The notes under the pieces are model-generated. The model had not been told where the DNA came from. It did not search any database and saw only the letters and a list, made by a program, of their open reading frames with translations. This document shows positions 35,101 to 47,300 of a stretch of 64,000 bases of DNA, one piece after another. The DNA lies in contig BLJB01000150.1 of assembly GCA_013423325.1 (NCBI GenBank), forward strand, positions 310,001-374,000. Direction: 5' to 3'. The number at the start of each line of letters is the position of its first letter. Within the stretch, counting starts at the first letter, position 1. The translations under genes and the position numbers were made by a program. This DNA comes from Usnea hakonensis (Eukaryota; Ascomycota; Lecanoromycetes; Lecanorales; Parmeliaceae).

Positions 35101-36557
35101 ATTCTCCCCGCGTACCTGCATTCGTGTGGGGGAATATTTATTATTATCGTCCTGTGCTTCCGTGGGACTGTGGTCGTGTCAGCGGCCCATAAACAAGGTT
35201 GCTACGGCGGCCATGGTGCAAGTCTTCCGAATCCTTCCTGATTATTGGCTCTGGTAAGGAGACAAGTCTACCTTATGCACAGGGCCAAAGTGACTATGTT
35301 CTTGCTAAGGTAGTTGCGGTTGCATCTGATGGCTCCGAGCCTTGTTTGGCCTGGCTTAATCAAAAAATTTCCCCGCTCGCCGACCTTTTTTTCCCGTCTG
35401 CCCCTCTTACGCCATCATCGTTTCCTTTATGAAGAACCCTTTCATTCGCTATTCGGCAACCGGTAGGCAACGGGCGTCGCTCCATCAGCTGAAGTTAAGG
35501 CAGACCCCCGTGCCACAAGTCCAGCAACATGCTCTTGTTAGTGATTGTGGTGTCTTCTCGCGGCACATACCTCCTGCTGTATCCAGTTTTTGACTTTGCA
35601 AAGTCGCGACAACGTTCCAGGATATCATCCGGAACTATCAGTCGGCGAGTTCTGAATATTGGTATCCCTGCACCTTGCATGATGCTGCAGTCGACGTAAA
35701 GCGAAGTCGGAGGTGGCTCGAGAGACGAGGGATAGGCTCGTCATCATCTACTAGACGCAAGGAATCCGTAATCTGGCCTGAGCGAACAATGGCCGTCCTT
35801 TCGTTGCCTTTTCTTGACACTTAAACCTTGAGCCTCCAAAGACGGGTTCCTCCCATCCAGGCCGGGCTTCGTTTCAGCTCGAGACATTATGTGAGAGCCT
35901 TTGCCTATTTTGCAGATGTGTAGGAGTCTCGTATTCTGGCCCGTGGAGTATCTGCCTCCTTGATTGATGTATTTTTGGACGGCTCCCACTACAGCCTACG
36001 GGACATTCTTGTTGGTGGTGTTCTGATAGGAAAACCATGTCTTAACTTCATTCAATCACATTGCCAGCCTTATTTTCCGTGACGCTCATACCGCAGCATC
36101 ATCTCCCTGTTCAACAAAGCCCCATAGACCTTGCCAATTCCTGCCCACTTTGAATCTTTGAGACTGCGACGAATCCTGCAGTGCAAATGCAAGCTCCTCA
36201 CCACAGTCACCACAGTGCCGGAAGACTGAGACAGAGGATCAACTTTGCCTCGTAAAGGCTTTTAACGATCATGAAAAACCAGCTAAGATTCGTTAAATTT
36301 TAGAACTAGATAAGTATATATGGCGAATAATCGAGTAAGGAAGCAAACCCGAAGCGCATCGAACAACGTCAAACGATGTAAATTAAATGATAAATGGCAG
36401 ATGATTTGACTGTCCGAACCCACCATCACAGTTCGCTTGCCTACTCAACGCCCCTTGCCTAAACATTCGTCAATTACCTAGCCGGAAACGCCCCTTCGAG
36501 ATAACCCCGCATTCGAGGATGATTGAACATATTACCAAATGAGTGAATAAACGTCTT
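32132..36557. other. Gene-poor AT-rich stretch with a possible gene remnant
   Basis: About 4.4 kb with no supported gene. Poly-T and TTATTATT tracts are common (33495-33580, 33670-33690, 34545-34560). On the minus strand between about 35990 and 35495 short frames look coding-like (DSLRLVDDDEP; YVDCSIMQGAGIPIFRTRR; VPDDILERCRDFAKSKTGY) and end at a GTATGTG donor-like site, but no full gene could be assembled, so I treat this as a decayed or fragmentary gene. Confidence 0.45.
35495..35990 (-). pseudogene. Possible gene fragment, unrecognised
   Basis: Minus-strand frames 35989-35744, 35820-35638 and 35680-35495 have protein-like segments that change frame without a clear intron between them. 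A good donor (CAG|GTATGTG) follows KSKTGYSRR near 35568. No start and no downstream exon could be found. It could be a remnant or an unrecognised small gene. Confidence 0.25.
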
Positions 36558-38785
36558 TCATTTCTTCCCAGTTATGCGAGCCCAGATACTCCCCCGACTT
36601 GCCTCGGGACTGGTAGGCGAACTGTGACTACCGGCAGAGGTTCCTCCACGGACCGCCGTCCCCGCATCACCAGGCGACGTCACATCCTCGTTTGAAAGCG
36701 GACTGTAAACGTCACTCGAAGGTATACGCCTCGAATTCGGCCGAACCGATGGTGGTGGCGATGAGGGGCCTGCCGTAGGCTTGGGCGGTGGGGTTGGGGC
36801 AGTGGTGTGAAGACTTGGGATAGAGTCGCGAGACCAGCGTTTCCCTCTCGAGACACGATTCGCCAATGAAAGACGACCAGATGACTGGCTCAAAGGAGAC
36901 CCAGGGTGGTTCCTGTTAGATGACCTTCGCCTAGACGAAAAAGAGGGCTGATTCGAGAGAGTAGGGGTTGAACCCTCCATTTCCCCCACCGGATCTCCCG
37001 GTAGCTCAACGGGAGGCGTTGAGGGATCGTACATCTCGTGACGAAACAGTCCCGCGGACGATGAGGCAAGCTCTGGTCTCGACACATCGCCGGCGGCGAC
37101 CTCAGACCTTAAAACATCGCCACCCGGAACTTCAGCCATACCTGGCCCTTCCCCAGGAAATCGACCCTTTTCACCTATCCATTGAGCTTGTGCAGCTTCT
37201 GCTTTGGCTTTCATTTCCTCGAGAGTGGAGCCTTGCATTTCGAAGCGTTGATGTTCGTTACCAGCGCCAAGCTCTTGTTTGAAACCTTGTCGCTGCTGAT
37301 CCTCCACATCGTTCTCAAGCATCTTCGCTTTCTCTGCCTTCTCCTTCTCTGACTCAAGCTTAGCCTGACGCTTCCTCCAGAGGAACACACCAATTGCAAC
37401 CACAATGATGAGTACGCCTACGACAACGCCCACTGCAATACCAACCGTCCTGCCAGTCGAAGAGCCCCCAGAGCTCGTCGTACCGCTTGCGGATAGGATT
37501 GGCACAAGATTTTGCTGCGGGTTCTCCGAGAACAGACATTCAGAGATGGAGAAATTACGGCGCTCCCAGTCGACAGAGAGATATGCCTCCTGCAGAAATG
37601 TCCTTCCCAAGGTATATTGCGTATCGTTGTCCGCTCTGCGCAATGGAAAGTATTTCGTACTGCTGGTAAGATTGGCAGCGGGCGGTGTCAATAGTAAGTC
37701 AAAACTTGCATATGGCAGAGTGATGTTGACAGTTTCTCCACCACTCGTCGAGCTACCCAGCGTGAATGTGACGCTGGCGTTCTGAGTTGTCAATTGACTG
37801 TGCAACGCTGAATTGACCAGATAGTACCCATTCGTCTCATTGTATGTCAACCCAAAGGCATCTTCAAAAGCTTGACACGCTTCTACAGGGAGCCAGATCT
37901 GTGCCTCTGTGGAGTCGACAAAGGCTGAAATACCACCATTTGGCAGCAGGTCACTTGTAGTCCCATTTTGATCAACAGATGAGATCGACTGTATTCCTAC
38001 CAGCAGACTACGACCCTCTTGCGGTGCAAACGGTATTGATAGATTGTTTGGCGCGAACTGTCCGGTATCAACGCCGCCGAGCGTCAGGCTCCCAAGCACC
38101 TGCTTCAAGCGGTATTTATTTCCGGCTGTATACCCGAAGCTGAGACTGGGTATCAGATTTTGATTCTTCAGCGTGGTCATATAGCTTTCTTTCCCTTTTT
38201 CCTGCGGAGTAAAATTCGTCGAAGCCGGATTGAGGCCAAAGAACCCCAGGTAAAAATCATCGACAGAGTATGCTCCAACGATCTGATTTGGCAGAGAAGG
38301 TCCACCACTACCTTGAATCCCCAAGCCCACTGTATCATTCCCATATCTTGCGCTGCCCGTTGCGCCCAGGTTTTGTTCTGCGCCTAAGGCAAAAAAGCCA
38401 TATTGGCTCCAGGTAGAGGAGGAGTTGGGATTGAATAAGAGGCCACGACCGTTTTCGCACGTACTATCGCCAACAGCACAGCCCTGAGTCTCCACGACCC
38501 AGGTGGTGGATATTTCGTTGGAGATAAAGACTCGAACATCTTGAACGGGTGTTCCAACCTGAAGAGTGAAAGAAGACCATGGACCATCGTCACCATCCCT
38601 AGATTTTGTCAGAAAAATTGGGAAAGCCATGTGGGCGCAGAGAGATACCAATTTTGTGAGGGCGCTACGGAAATGGGTGTAGGCACTGCCGACGCCGATG
38701 CTCGCTCGACCAGAGTAGATGCTGAGGCAGGAACAAGCAAGATGTATGAGAAGCAGAGAAGGCTGGACAGAGTACGAGTCTGCAT
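36558..38785 (-). CDS. Aspartyl-protease-like (A1 fold) single-pass membrane protein, probably inactive
   Basis: Two exons, 38785-38649 and 38598-36558, give 725 aa. The 50-nt intron (TG|GTATCT...TCTGAC...CTAG, phase 2) restores SQNW|DGDDGPWSSFTLQVGTP. Residues 1-23 form a signal peptide (MQTRTLSSLLCFSYILLVPASA). The pepsin-like domain runs from about 46 to 420 with GTPVQDVRV, WVVETQGCAVGD, YLGFFGLNP, GSLTLGGVDTGQF and YTLGRTFLQEAYLSVDW. The first catalytic DTG position reads ISNEIS (71-76) and the second reads DST (D274), so the first aspartate is missing. One transmembrane helix (about 430-452, VGIAVGVVVGVLIIVVAIGVFLW) is followed by a basic stop-transfer and a roughly 260-residue Pro/Ser-rich cytoplasmic tail. 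It looks like a surface sensor or receptor-like pseudo-protease of a fungal family. Confidence 0.85.
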
Positions 38786-39497
38786 ATTGAAGCCTCTACG
38801 CTGGAGGCGGCACAGGAGGGTAATACAACGACGCTTGGCGCCTCGATTCGGCGGTCAAGCGGTCATGGTAAAGAAGATGTTTTGGAAATCCTCCCAGAGA
38901 CTCTGCGATGTGGACGAGGGCAAAAGAAGAGAAGAGCAATGTGGTTGACTTGAGAATTGAAGATTGTAAGAATGGTAAAGTAAGAGTAAGATGGGTAAAA
39001 TGTCAGATTGTCCCCGCGGCGCCAAATTAAGTAGAAGTGGAGATCAGCTCGGTTTTCCATGGTTGCATATACTCGTAGTTGCATGCACAGCCACTAGCTG
39101 GCCAATCATTTCATTGGATGATTGACACTAGCATTGTCTAGATCATCCATGGAGTGTAAACCATGAAGTCCACGAGTCAGCATAACCAAAAGCAAAACCA
39201 GATTCTACCACAGTACAGTGGTTTGGAAGCCGCATTCTTTGAGAAGCTGATAATAATAATATGATTTGATAATCGGACAATCGGATTGTGATTTATGTGC
39301 AACATACATTAATTTTTGACTGCGGTACTTTATTTTAGGCTCAAGGGAAATGCCAAGCAAGCCCTTTCCGCTAATTCCGAGTCCCGAGTCAACATCTTTC
39401 TTTTTCTTTTTATAGTGCAACATGTTGGACGAGCAATTTCTATACTTCAACCTTTATCATGCTGCTAAGGATCGTGCTATCGAAACCAGCGCTACGC
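38786..39497. other. Intergenic
   Basis: Upstream region of the aspartyl-protease-like gene and 3' flank of the trehalase. AT-rich, with no signal beyond this. Confidence 0.6.
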
Positions 39498-42348
39498 TTA
39501 TTCACCGGCTTCCGTAGCCTTACGGAATGTCTCCCATGGGGTGCAAGTTCCCAAAGCGCGCTTCATGTGAGTATTTACAATGGTCAGACCATACACGTAG
39601 CTGGCATTGACCCATCCAAAGCCTGGAAAGAGTATTAGCCCGTATATCTGCTAGCTTGCTATAAACAAGATCTTATCTTACCCTCTTTAGCCACCCCTTT
39701 GAAATCGCTGCCTTGATTTCCGTACTCTGCATCCTATCCAGATTCCGCGTCAGCATTGCTTATTTCAGGTAAGAAATGAAGATGCCGGACAACGTTTGGG
39801 AGTGGCAAGTTACGCTTGCTCCCCAAACATGTCTGGCGCCTCAATCTCATCATCAAAAAGGAAGAAACAGCTCCGACATGTACGTACAACTTTATGAGGG
39901 TCGATGGGCCGAGTAACGTCGTACTTCTCTACCACGATCCCGTTAAAATCGACAAAGGCTTTAGTGACCATATAGAGCCATTTGTAGGACAGTCGCTCTG
40001 CCTCTTCCTGGAACCCATAACGCAGGAGACCTCCCCAAGCCAAGATTTGCTGTAGGCCCAGGCTCCCGGTCAGCAATTCCTAACATGACCGAGTATGGAC
40101 CATCGGAATGTGTTCGCAAAATACACAGATAACATCTGGACCCTGAAATCACTTACTTGAGGTGCCCAACCTGTTTAAAGTCAGCGCCTCTCCAACTTCA
40201 GGGTGTTTGTTATGTGCTTACCGTAAGGGTAATCCCATTGGCGGCTTGGGCGGTCAATGCCAACAGCCCCGCGAGACTCCGCTGTTCCGGATACCAACCC
40301 TCCAAACTCTTCAAACTTCGGGAGTGCTTTTATCACCAGAAAAGCGGCTTGGTGAGGACTAGCTAGGCCTGCCCACATTGCCCAGAACGTAGTCGCAGTC
40401 TCATAATTAGTTTGCTCCCGCTTGACAGTGTCATAATCGAAATACATTCCTTTACTTTCATTCCAGAGGTAACGGTCAATTGCCCTTCTAGAAAACAATT
40501 ATCAGGTCAGCGTTGGGGAATCATAACAGAATCCTGTCTTGAATTCCTGGTCGATAGATTTGATGTTGAGAACACGTACCGTCGACTCTTGGCTCTCCGA
40601 TTCCAAGCCGCCGAGGTCTCCAGCTGATTGGGTTTCATTCCATGAGCAACAACGCACATGTCGGATGGAATCTCAAGATGGTCATGGAAGAAAACCTGGA
40701 TACACCGAGCGATATCGGTTTCATACTTGTACAACAGCGAATTCAAGTCGATAGTCGCAAGGTTTGCTGCCACGTTCTCTAGACGGTAGGACGTATCATG
40801 ACCTGACTCTCTGACGGCTCGGTCATGTAAGAAGTATTCATCCAAATCAGGCTCGGTAATGGTCCCATCATTCCTGTTGTACGCTTGAACAAACTCAAGG
40901 TATTCCATGTTATACTTTTTTGCGTATGGATCAAGGATATGGGTGAAGTGGCTAGTCTCCGTCTCCGGCGGAACGCCGATGCCTTCTGGTCTATATCTGG
41001 ACAAGCCGGTGAGAGGATCAAGTCTTGGGGAAGCCATGAAGACGGTATAGTACTCTTTGATGGCCGCTACTATAGCTTCACGAAGGAAGTCCAAGGCGTC
41101 AGGTTCATGGCGGATCTTGTCGTATACTCGAAGGGCCATGTCTGTGAGGAACGGAGGCTGAGTACGTCCCAAATAGTATGTACGATTGGCGTTGAAGATC
41201 TTCCCATAGTGTTTGATGCAGAAGCAAAAGTTTTGAACCATTGATTTGGCCAAATCAATTCGCTCGTTGACAATGAGTCCGAGTGATTCCATGTAGCTGT
41301 CCCATCCGTACATTTCATTAAAGCGTCCACCGGGTACAACGAAGGGAAGGCCGCGCAGCTCCTTGGCTGCAGTCCGAGAAGATGTCCACTCCTCCATCGC
41401 AAGAGCCAGGAGTCCTGGTTTGTCGTTGAGGTCTCTAATCCCTTCAGGGATGAGGTCATGACGAGTGAGGACTTGAACGTCGAGGCGAATTAATGGCTGA
41501 TCTCTAGCGAGTTGCTCATAGTATTGGATTTGATCCGGGTAACTATCCGGGACGTATATTCGTGGCCTTTAATAAGAAAAATTAATATAAAGTGGGATGT
41601 TGAGACGAAACTGTAGGGAACCATACCTAGGGTCATCAGTCCAATCCTTAGGGTCGCGTCCCGCCTTCTCAATCGAAGAAGCATCAATACGCCGGGTGAG
41701 ATTCGGCCAGAATGAGTAGCGAATCAACCGTGAGAGGCGTTCGACAGGGTTCTCGTTCAATCGAGTCTCATCTAAAACGATGTGTTTCCTATTGGAATCC
41801 TTTGCTAGGGTCAATTCTTGGAGCAAATTTGACAACACTGATGGATTTCACTAGTTAGCAATCATCTTGTTTCGATGAAACTGAAACCACTAAATCGATG
41901 TCCTGCCCACTGAAGGCATCTGTAGGAGCCGTACTGTAATTCCCACGGATATCAACATGCTTGAGACCTTGCGATGATTCTGTTCCCAGCGAGAGGACTT
42001 TTGGGCCATCATCATCGATCGTGATCTGTACGTTCTGGTCCGTATCTTCTCTTGACAAGAGGCTTTTGAGTGTTGCGTCCACAGGGATTAGGAAACGGCG
42101 GGGTTCGCTAGAAGTATCATCTATTGAGGACCTGGGTTAGTAACAGCACCACAAAGGATGATCGACGGTGTCTACCTAGACTCAATCGTCGAAAGGCGGG
42201 GAGTGTGCTCGCGTCGTGAAGCTGCAAAATCTGTAAGCAAAGTCCTTGGTCGTGTTAAAAAGGACAGTACAGAAGTATGGGTTCGGTGACCATGGTGGTC
42301 CGAGTCTTGTGCTTTGAATTGCACTCCGAGGAGACGAGGAGCTTGCAT
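39498..42348 (-). CDS. NTH1: Neutral trehalase (GH37)
   Basis: Nine exons: 42348-42176, 42131-41935, 41837-41627, 41566-40580, 40487-40222, 40170-40157, 40049-39888, 39733-39682 and 39622-39498. All phases close, giving 728 aa. It hydrolyses cytosolic trehalose to two glucoses. The calcium-binding motif EDTDQNVQITIDDDGP lies at about 86-100, as in PKA/Ca-regulated neutral trehalases. Trehalase signature 1 PGGRFNEMYGWDSY is at 272-285 and signature 2 QWDYPYGWAPQ at 606-616. The end is [28 protein letters not shown] and ALGTCTPWETF. Signature 2 is split by an intron and completed by a 14-nt microexon. The N-terminal exon includes SRREHTPRLSTIESR, which may hold the regulatory phosphosites. The start at MQAPRLLG is the least certain part; the upstream 5' end could differ. 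Confidence 0.93.
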
Positions 42349-42826
42349 TGTGGTAATAATAGGAATATCGCTCTTCAGAAATAATGTGTCATAGGCAGTA
42401 GTGAGAGGAACGAGGATGATTGCTAGGGATAGATATGTTTTGATGTGAAAGACGAGGCAGAACCTTGGCCGGAGATTTGAGCATCGCATGGGCCAATATG
42501 ATCGCTCTTTCCTTTCCACAGGAATTTAACTTGGCCGCAAACCATTTTCTTTGCCCATTTTTTTCCTCCAGCAACTCCACTGGATATCTGTCCACGCTCG
42601 CTGGCCAACATCATAGCCTTACAAAATCGTCTCACTGAAAGACCGCCGAAGAGTTAATCAAAGCATGTTGTAACGCCTAATATATGCAAGCATTTCGTAA
42701 AATTGTACTTCTCAATCATATCCACATGGTATTCACGCCTTTGCCTTGCCTGAACTCGGTGAACGAGAAAACCTACAGGGTGCGGGACTGGTTAACGAGC
42801 GATTTCCATCACGAGAACGGAGCTGC
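42349..42826. other. Intergenic
   Basis: 478 bp between two minus-strand genes: trehalase promoter and 3' flank of the small membrane protein. No motif recognised. Confidence 0.55.
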
Positions 42827-43209
42827 TTACGGTGACCTTGATTGCGGCTTCTGTGCTGGTTCATTCTCCTTGTTCCACAACCGCGACTTATACGCTGGCC
42901 AGCTCGAGTAGTTCCATGCCTTTACCAGTAGGCTGAAGAAGCAAAGGAGTACATCAGCTCTGACCAGGTCTTCAATCTCGTCTCGCCGCCATACCTCTGA
43001 GTCTGATCAACATAATTCTCATTCCTGACTTCCTTGACCCCAATTTTCATGCCCTCCTTGCCAAACTTAATATTCTTCTTCTCCATCTTCTTTGACGTTT
43101 TATCAGCTACATCCGTGGCGATTGTATATACCACATATCCAATAAAGGCGGCGACGATGAGGACAAGGAAGAAGATTAGAAGAGGGACGACTTTTGAGAG
43201 ACCGGCCAT
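42827..43209 (-). CDS. Small conserved fungal membrane protein (unknown function)
   Basis: Two exons, 43209-42995 and 42932-42827 (AG|GTATGG...CTTCAG, phase 2), give 106 aa. Residues 5-30 form a transmembrane segment (VVPLLIFFLVLIVAAFIGYVVYTIA), followed by ATDVADKTSKKMEKKNIKFGK, GMKIGVKEVRNENYVDQTQS, LLVKAWNYSSWPAYKSRLWNK. I recall this pattern as a conserved hypothetical family in filamentous ascomycetes. The single N-terminal helix with a lysine-rich cytosolic or lumenal tail suggests a signal-anchored protein. No function is known to me. The ATG at 43209 is the first ATG in frame. Confidence 0.8.
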
Positions 43210-44322
43210 GGCTGGTTTCGAGGAGCTGAGGAGAGAAGGCACGTGCGTGGTGTTGTGATCGGAGGGTATCGATGTACGAAGGTTGAGCAGTAGCGATTGA
43301 GTGGGTAGTCAGGTTCTACTGTCGCAGTTGGCTGTGCTCGGACAGGCTTCGGCGATCTTGGAGTGAGCTGTCCTCTTTGTCGAAAGAGTAATGAAGAGGC
43401 AGCCTCGCTGCAGCGGTCAAATTTCCTGGACATGCAGGTTTGTTTCAAATTCGGTAATTAAAGCGAGCTGAAATTCAGGGTCCAATTCATTCTGGGTGGC
43501 AAGATACACATACTTATGCTCTGCCAACACTGATGACTCGATTACGAATGCCAATGATTAAGTATAAAAATGTTGGTTTTAGGACACTCTAATCGACTAT
43601 GTACACAAATTCCTGACCAAGAATACAAGCGCCCATTGAACCGTTGAAGACTGATCCAGGCCAGGTTCAGAAGTGCGCCACTCTGCACTTTATTTGTTTC
43701 ACCCAGTGCCCAGCTTCGTGGTAGCGAACCGCCCGCTGGGAATGAAACACAGCCACACAGCCACACAGCCACACAGCCTACTTACTCCGTGCGGTACGAT
43801 AGATCAGATAAGGTAATAGCTTCTGCCGTCAGATGAAAGCTTGCTCATATATTATTGAAGCATCAACAAATCATTTGCCCCTTTCCCCTTTCTTTCTACG
43901 TCATTCATGTATCAATAATAGCGCCGAATGGGCTTATGGGTTGAAAAAATTGTGGCCTGGACCAGTGTAGGATGAGATTTTTGGAGGGAATCGAATGACT
44001 GCACGCTCACATCAATGTAGTCCTAATAGTGCCGGCGAATTGCAAACACTGTCCAGTCTGAGCCCGTGTTGAAGGTGTACATAGCAGAAGAAGCGAAGAG
44101 TACCGCAATCACATCGTAGACGACTCAGCCATGGTAACAATATCTCTCTGATCTATTCCTTGTTTCTCATGAGAAGGGTACGACATGAGGGGACTTTTGC
44201 TAAAGTACATGCTAGCCAAGCAGTATTGCTGGTTCAAGATGTAGGGTATGCAACAATAGTCATGAGGCAAGAACATGCCCGGGTGAGGTATACACTCATA
44301 AACATGGACAATCTCTTTAATC
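43210..44322. other. Intergenic
   Basis: 1.1 kb without a supported gene. It contains an ACACAGCC octamer tandem near 43746-43778. The remainder is the upstream region of the small membrane protein gene and the 3' flank of coatomer alpha. Confidence 0.55.
43746..43778. repeat. ACACAGCC tandem repeat
   Basis: Four consecutive copies of an eight-base unit. Simple repeat, intergenic. Confidence 0.85.
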
Positions 44323-47300
44323 TTAAGCTGCAAACAACCTGATCCCGCTCGCTGGAGCACCAATTTCGCAAACTTCACAAACCTTGCAGAGCTGTCCCTT
44401 GAACTCTGAATGGTATTTTGCACCGTCGAATGGACAGGCGACACTGGGTGAGCCGCCATATATTGGCGTATGGGAAGAAGCGCAGACGTCGAACTCAGCA
44501 AATTGATCAAATTCAATGTCAATCTTGTCCTGCGGACTTCGTTCGCACTGGGACTTTATCTTCTTTGCCTATGGAGGATTAGTAACTCTGGCCATCGTTA
44601 AATTTAGAACGTCAAAGGGGTTGCTTGCCTGATCCAGTAGCTTGGCGGAACCCCCATTCGCAACCATGCGGTTGGCAAAGCTAAGGGCTGATGAGTAATT
44701 CTTGTTGGTGAAAGCCAATTTCATGGCAGCCATAAGCGCAAGCTGGCGATGGGCTACTTCAAGCTTGGGTATCGTGAAATATGCGGAGAGCTCAAGACTC
44801 CGTTTGATGTTGTCCTCGCCTTCCGAAGGCAAGGCCCTTCGCTCCAGCTCCAACGCCATTGCTGTGGCGTACTCGGCAGCGGTAGTAATAATCTTCTTTG
44901 CTTCGCCAACGTCCTGCTGAGAGCTCACAGCGTTGACCAGTAAAGTGTGTAAAATTCGCTTAAAGGTCTTCAGACCATCGTCAAGTTTATTAGATCGCAT
45001 CGCACTGTAGCCTTCCTGCAAGTCTACGCCTGCAACGGATTCCAGGTCCCTAGGTATAATAGGAAGTAATTTCCGAGAATCAGTCTCATCTACGTTTCGG
45101 CGGACGTAGTTGACCAGAGGAGGCAGTCCAGGGATCGCTGGTAAGTAAGTCTTGGAAGCTTGATGGATTTCGAGGAAGCGGGGTTTGAGTGGTGCAAAGT
45201 TGACGGCGCCTACTTGCCGGTTGAGGAGCTGCATAGCGGTCTCAAAAGATCCAGCAGCAGCGTGGTCAGCAGCGATCGGTGAGTTGCGGGCCCATAGATC
45301 AGCTTCACTACTGCCAGCCCCTGCGTCTGCACTATCGACGTTGACGAAGTCGGACTCCACCTCAACATTGATGTCATCACCCATATCCCAGCCTGCTGCA
45401 TCTTCGTCTTCTTCTCCGCCTAGCTGACCATCTCGAGCGACAGCCTCGTCCTCTGGGACGTCTTCGATGTGGTCAAAACCGTTAGATGTTTGGGGGATAT
45501 CGTCATCCACGGCTCCTACTTCGCCAAGAAGAGCTTTCTCGAAGAAGGAATGGGAAGCTGCCTTCACAGGCCAGTTGGCCTTGTGTGTGTGAACAATGGG
45601 ATTCGGTGGTTGCAATGGCCTGCCCATCGTAGGCAGAGAGATTTGATCTTCGGTCAGTCCACTAGCTTCAAGCATTGTTTGGCACTCATCTTCGAGTCCC
45701 GCGGCTTTGGCTGTCGCGTAGGCCAGAGGGTCTACACTGATTAGCGTCGAAAATTCAAGAAGGCGCGGATGGCGCAAAATACTTACATAGGTCCAGTTCC
45801 TGAAGCATTTGAACACGGGCTTCGACGTCCCCCATGTATAATGCATTTTGAAACCGCGATTGGAAGTCACCGCGGTGCTCCGCAATTTTCGCCATACGAG
45901 CAAGCTTCTCACCATCGCCTGTAGTGAGGTAGAGGAAGGACAGCTTGTCAAATTGCCGAAGCTTCTGGTAAGTCATTTCCACAATGGCATGGTTCCCGTG
46001 CGCAAGGGCTTCAATACCCAGCCGAGTCCAAAGCTTCGGTCGATCAAGTTGCTTGGCCATTTCCACGGCGACATCGAGATTACCGCACTCGATAGCGAGC
46101 TCGAATCTTGTCTGAGGATCTTGTACAAATTGGAGGGCAATCTCTGGGTATCCTTTTTTCTGCAGATACGAGATGATGCTTTGTCCGACAAGACTCGATG
46201 TCTTGATGATCTGCAGCATCTCTTCGTAGTTCCGCTTGACAAGAGCGAGTTTGAAACGATATTCCGTGGGGTCTACATCTAGCACTTTCGGTTTCGAAGC
46301 TCGATCCAAGCAGTATACACTCCGAGCCTTGACTCGCACGAGGTACACTGTCTGGTCTAGTGTTCTGACGATGCCATTATCTCTGTAGTGACGTTAGCGC
46401 GTTCCTGCAAGGTGTAAAATTTGCCTACCCATTTAGTAATGTGTATTTGATGTGATTGAGGGTCGAATATAGTAGTACGCCGGCATCATCCCATGCTGCG
46501 GACTTGATTCGGATAGTCTCGTGAAGCGTACTGACTTGCTCTAAAGACTTCGTGACAATTGTGACGTTATGTTTGCTGAGTAGAGCTGCGTAGAGCCCAT
46601 CGCTCGACCAGACCACGTATTTGACCCCTGGGACTGCTAACTCCGCTAGTTGCTTCTTTTGTTGAATATCGTAAAGAAATATGGATGTAGCAGTGACCAT
46701 CAGAATGCATCCAGTGCTCCCAAAGAAGATATCAGTGGTCCCTGGTGGTGGCTTGATAGACTTCGTCGTCGAGTTGGTGAGGTCTTTGATATCTACTTGC
46801 TGACTTGACTGGGTAAACACTGCAAATCGGTTGCGCGCCACAAATATTGCAGAGTTTCCCTGGCCCTTCTTGAACTCCGTGGGCTCAATCGCTCCAGAGG
46901 CATCACGTGGAAGATGGATCAGCTCGTAGGTACCGCTATCAACAGGGGAGGTAACAAGAACGGCGCGCTCGGCTGGATTGTAAGAGAGAGTCCTAGGTGG
47001 TATCCACGGACTGCCAAACTTCCGGAGGGAAAGAATTGCAGGTGACTCTGCATTCTTCGAGAAATCGTACGAGCGTATGAATTTATCTTTCGTGATGTAA
47101 AACAGCTGGTTTTGATAATTGGCAGAGGCAGGTCTCTCTCTTTCTAGCTTGAAAACCATAACTCCGTTGTCGTGACCGGCAGCGAACAGATTGATTTCAG
47201 GATGAGCCGCAATAACCCAGAACCGATCGTTCTCTCGCTTGAATGACTGGACAGATGTCCGCTTGTTCAAGTCCCACACTCGAATTGTTTTGTCTTCGCC

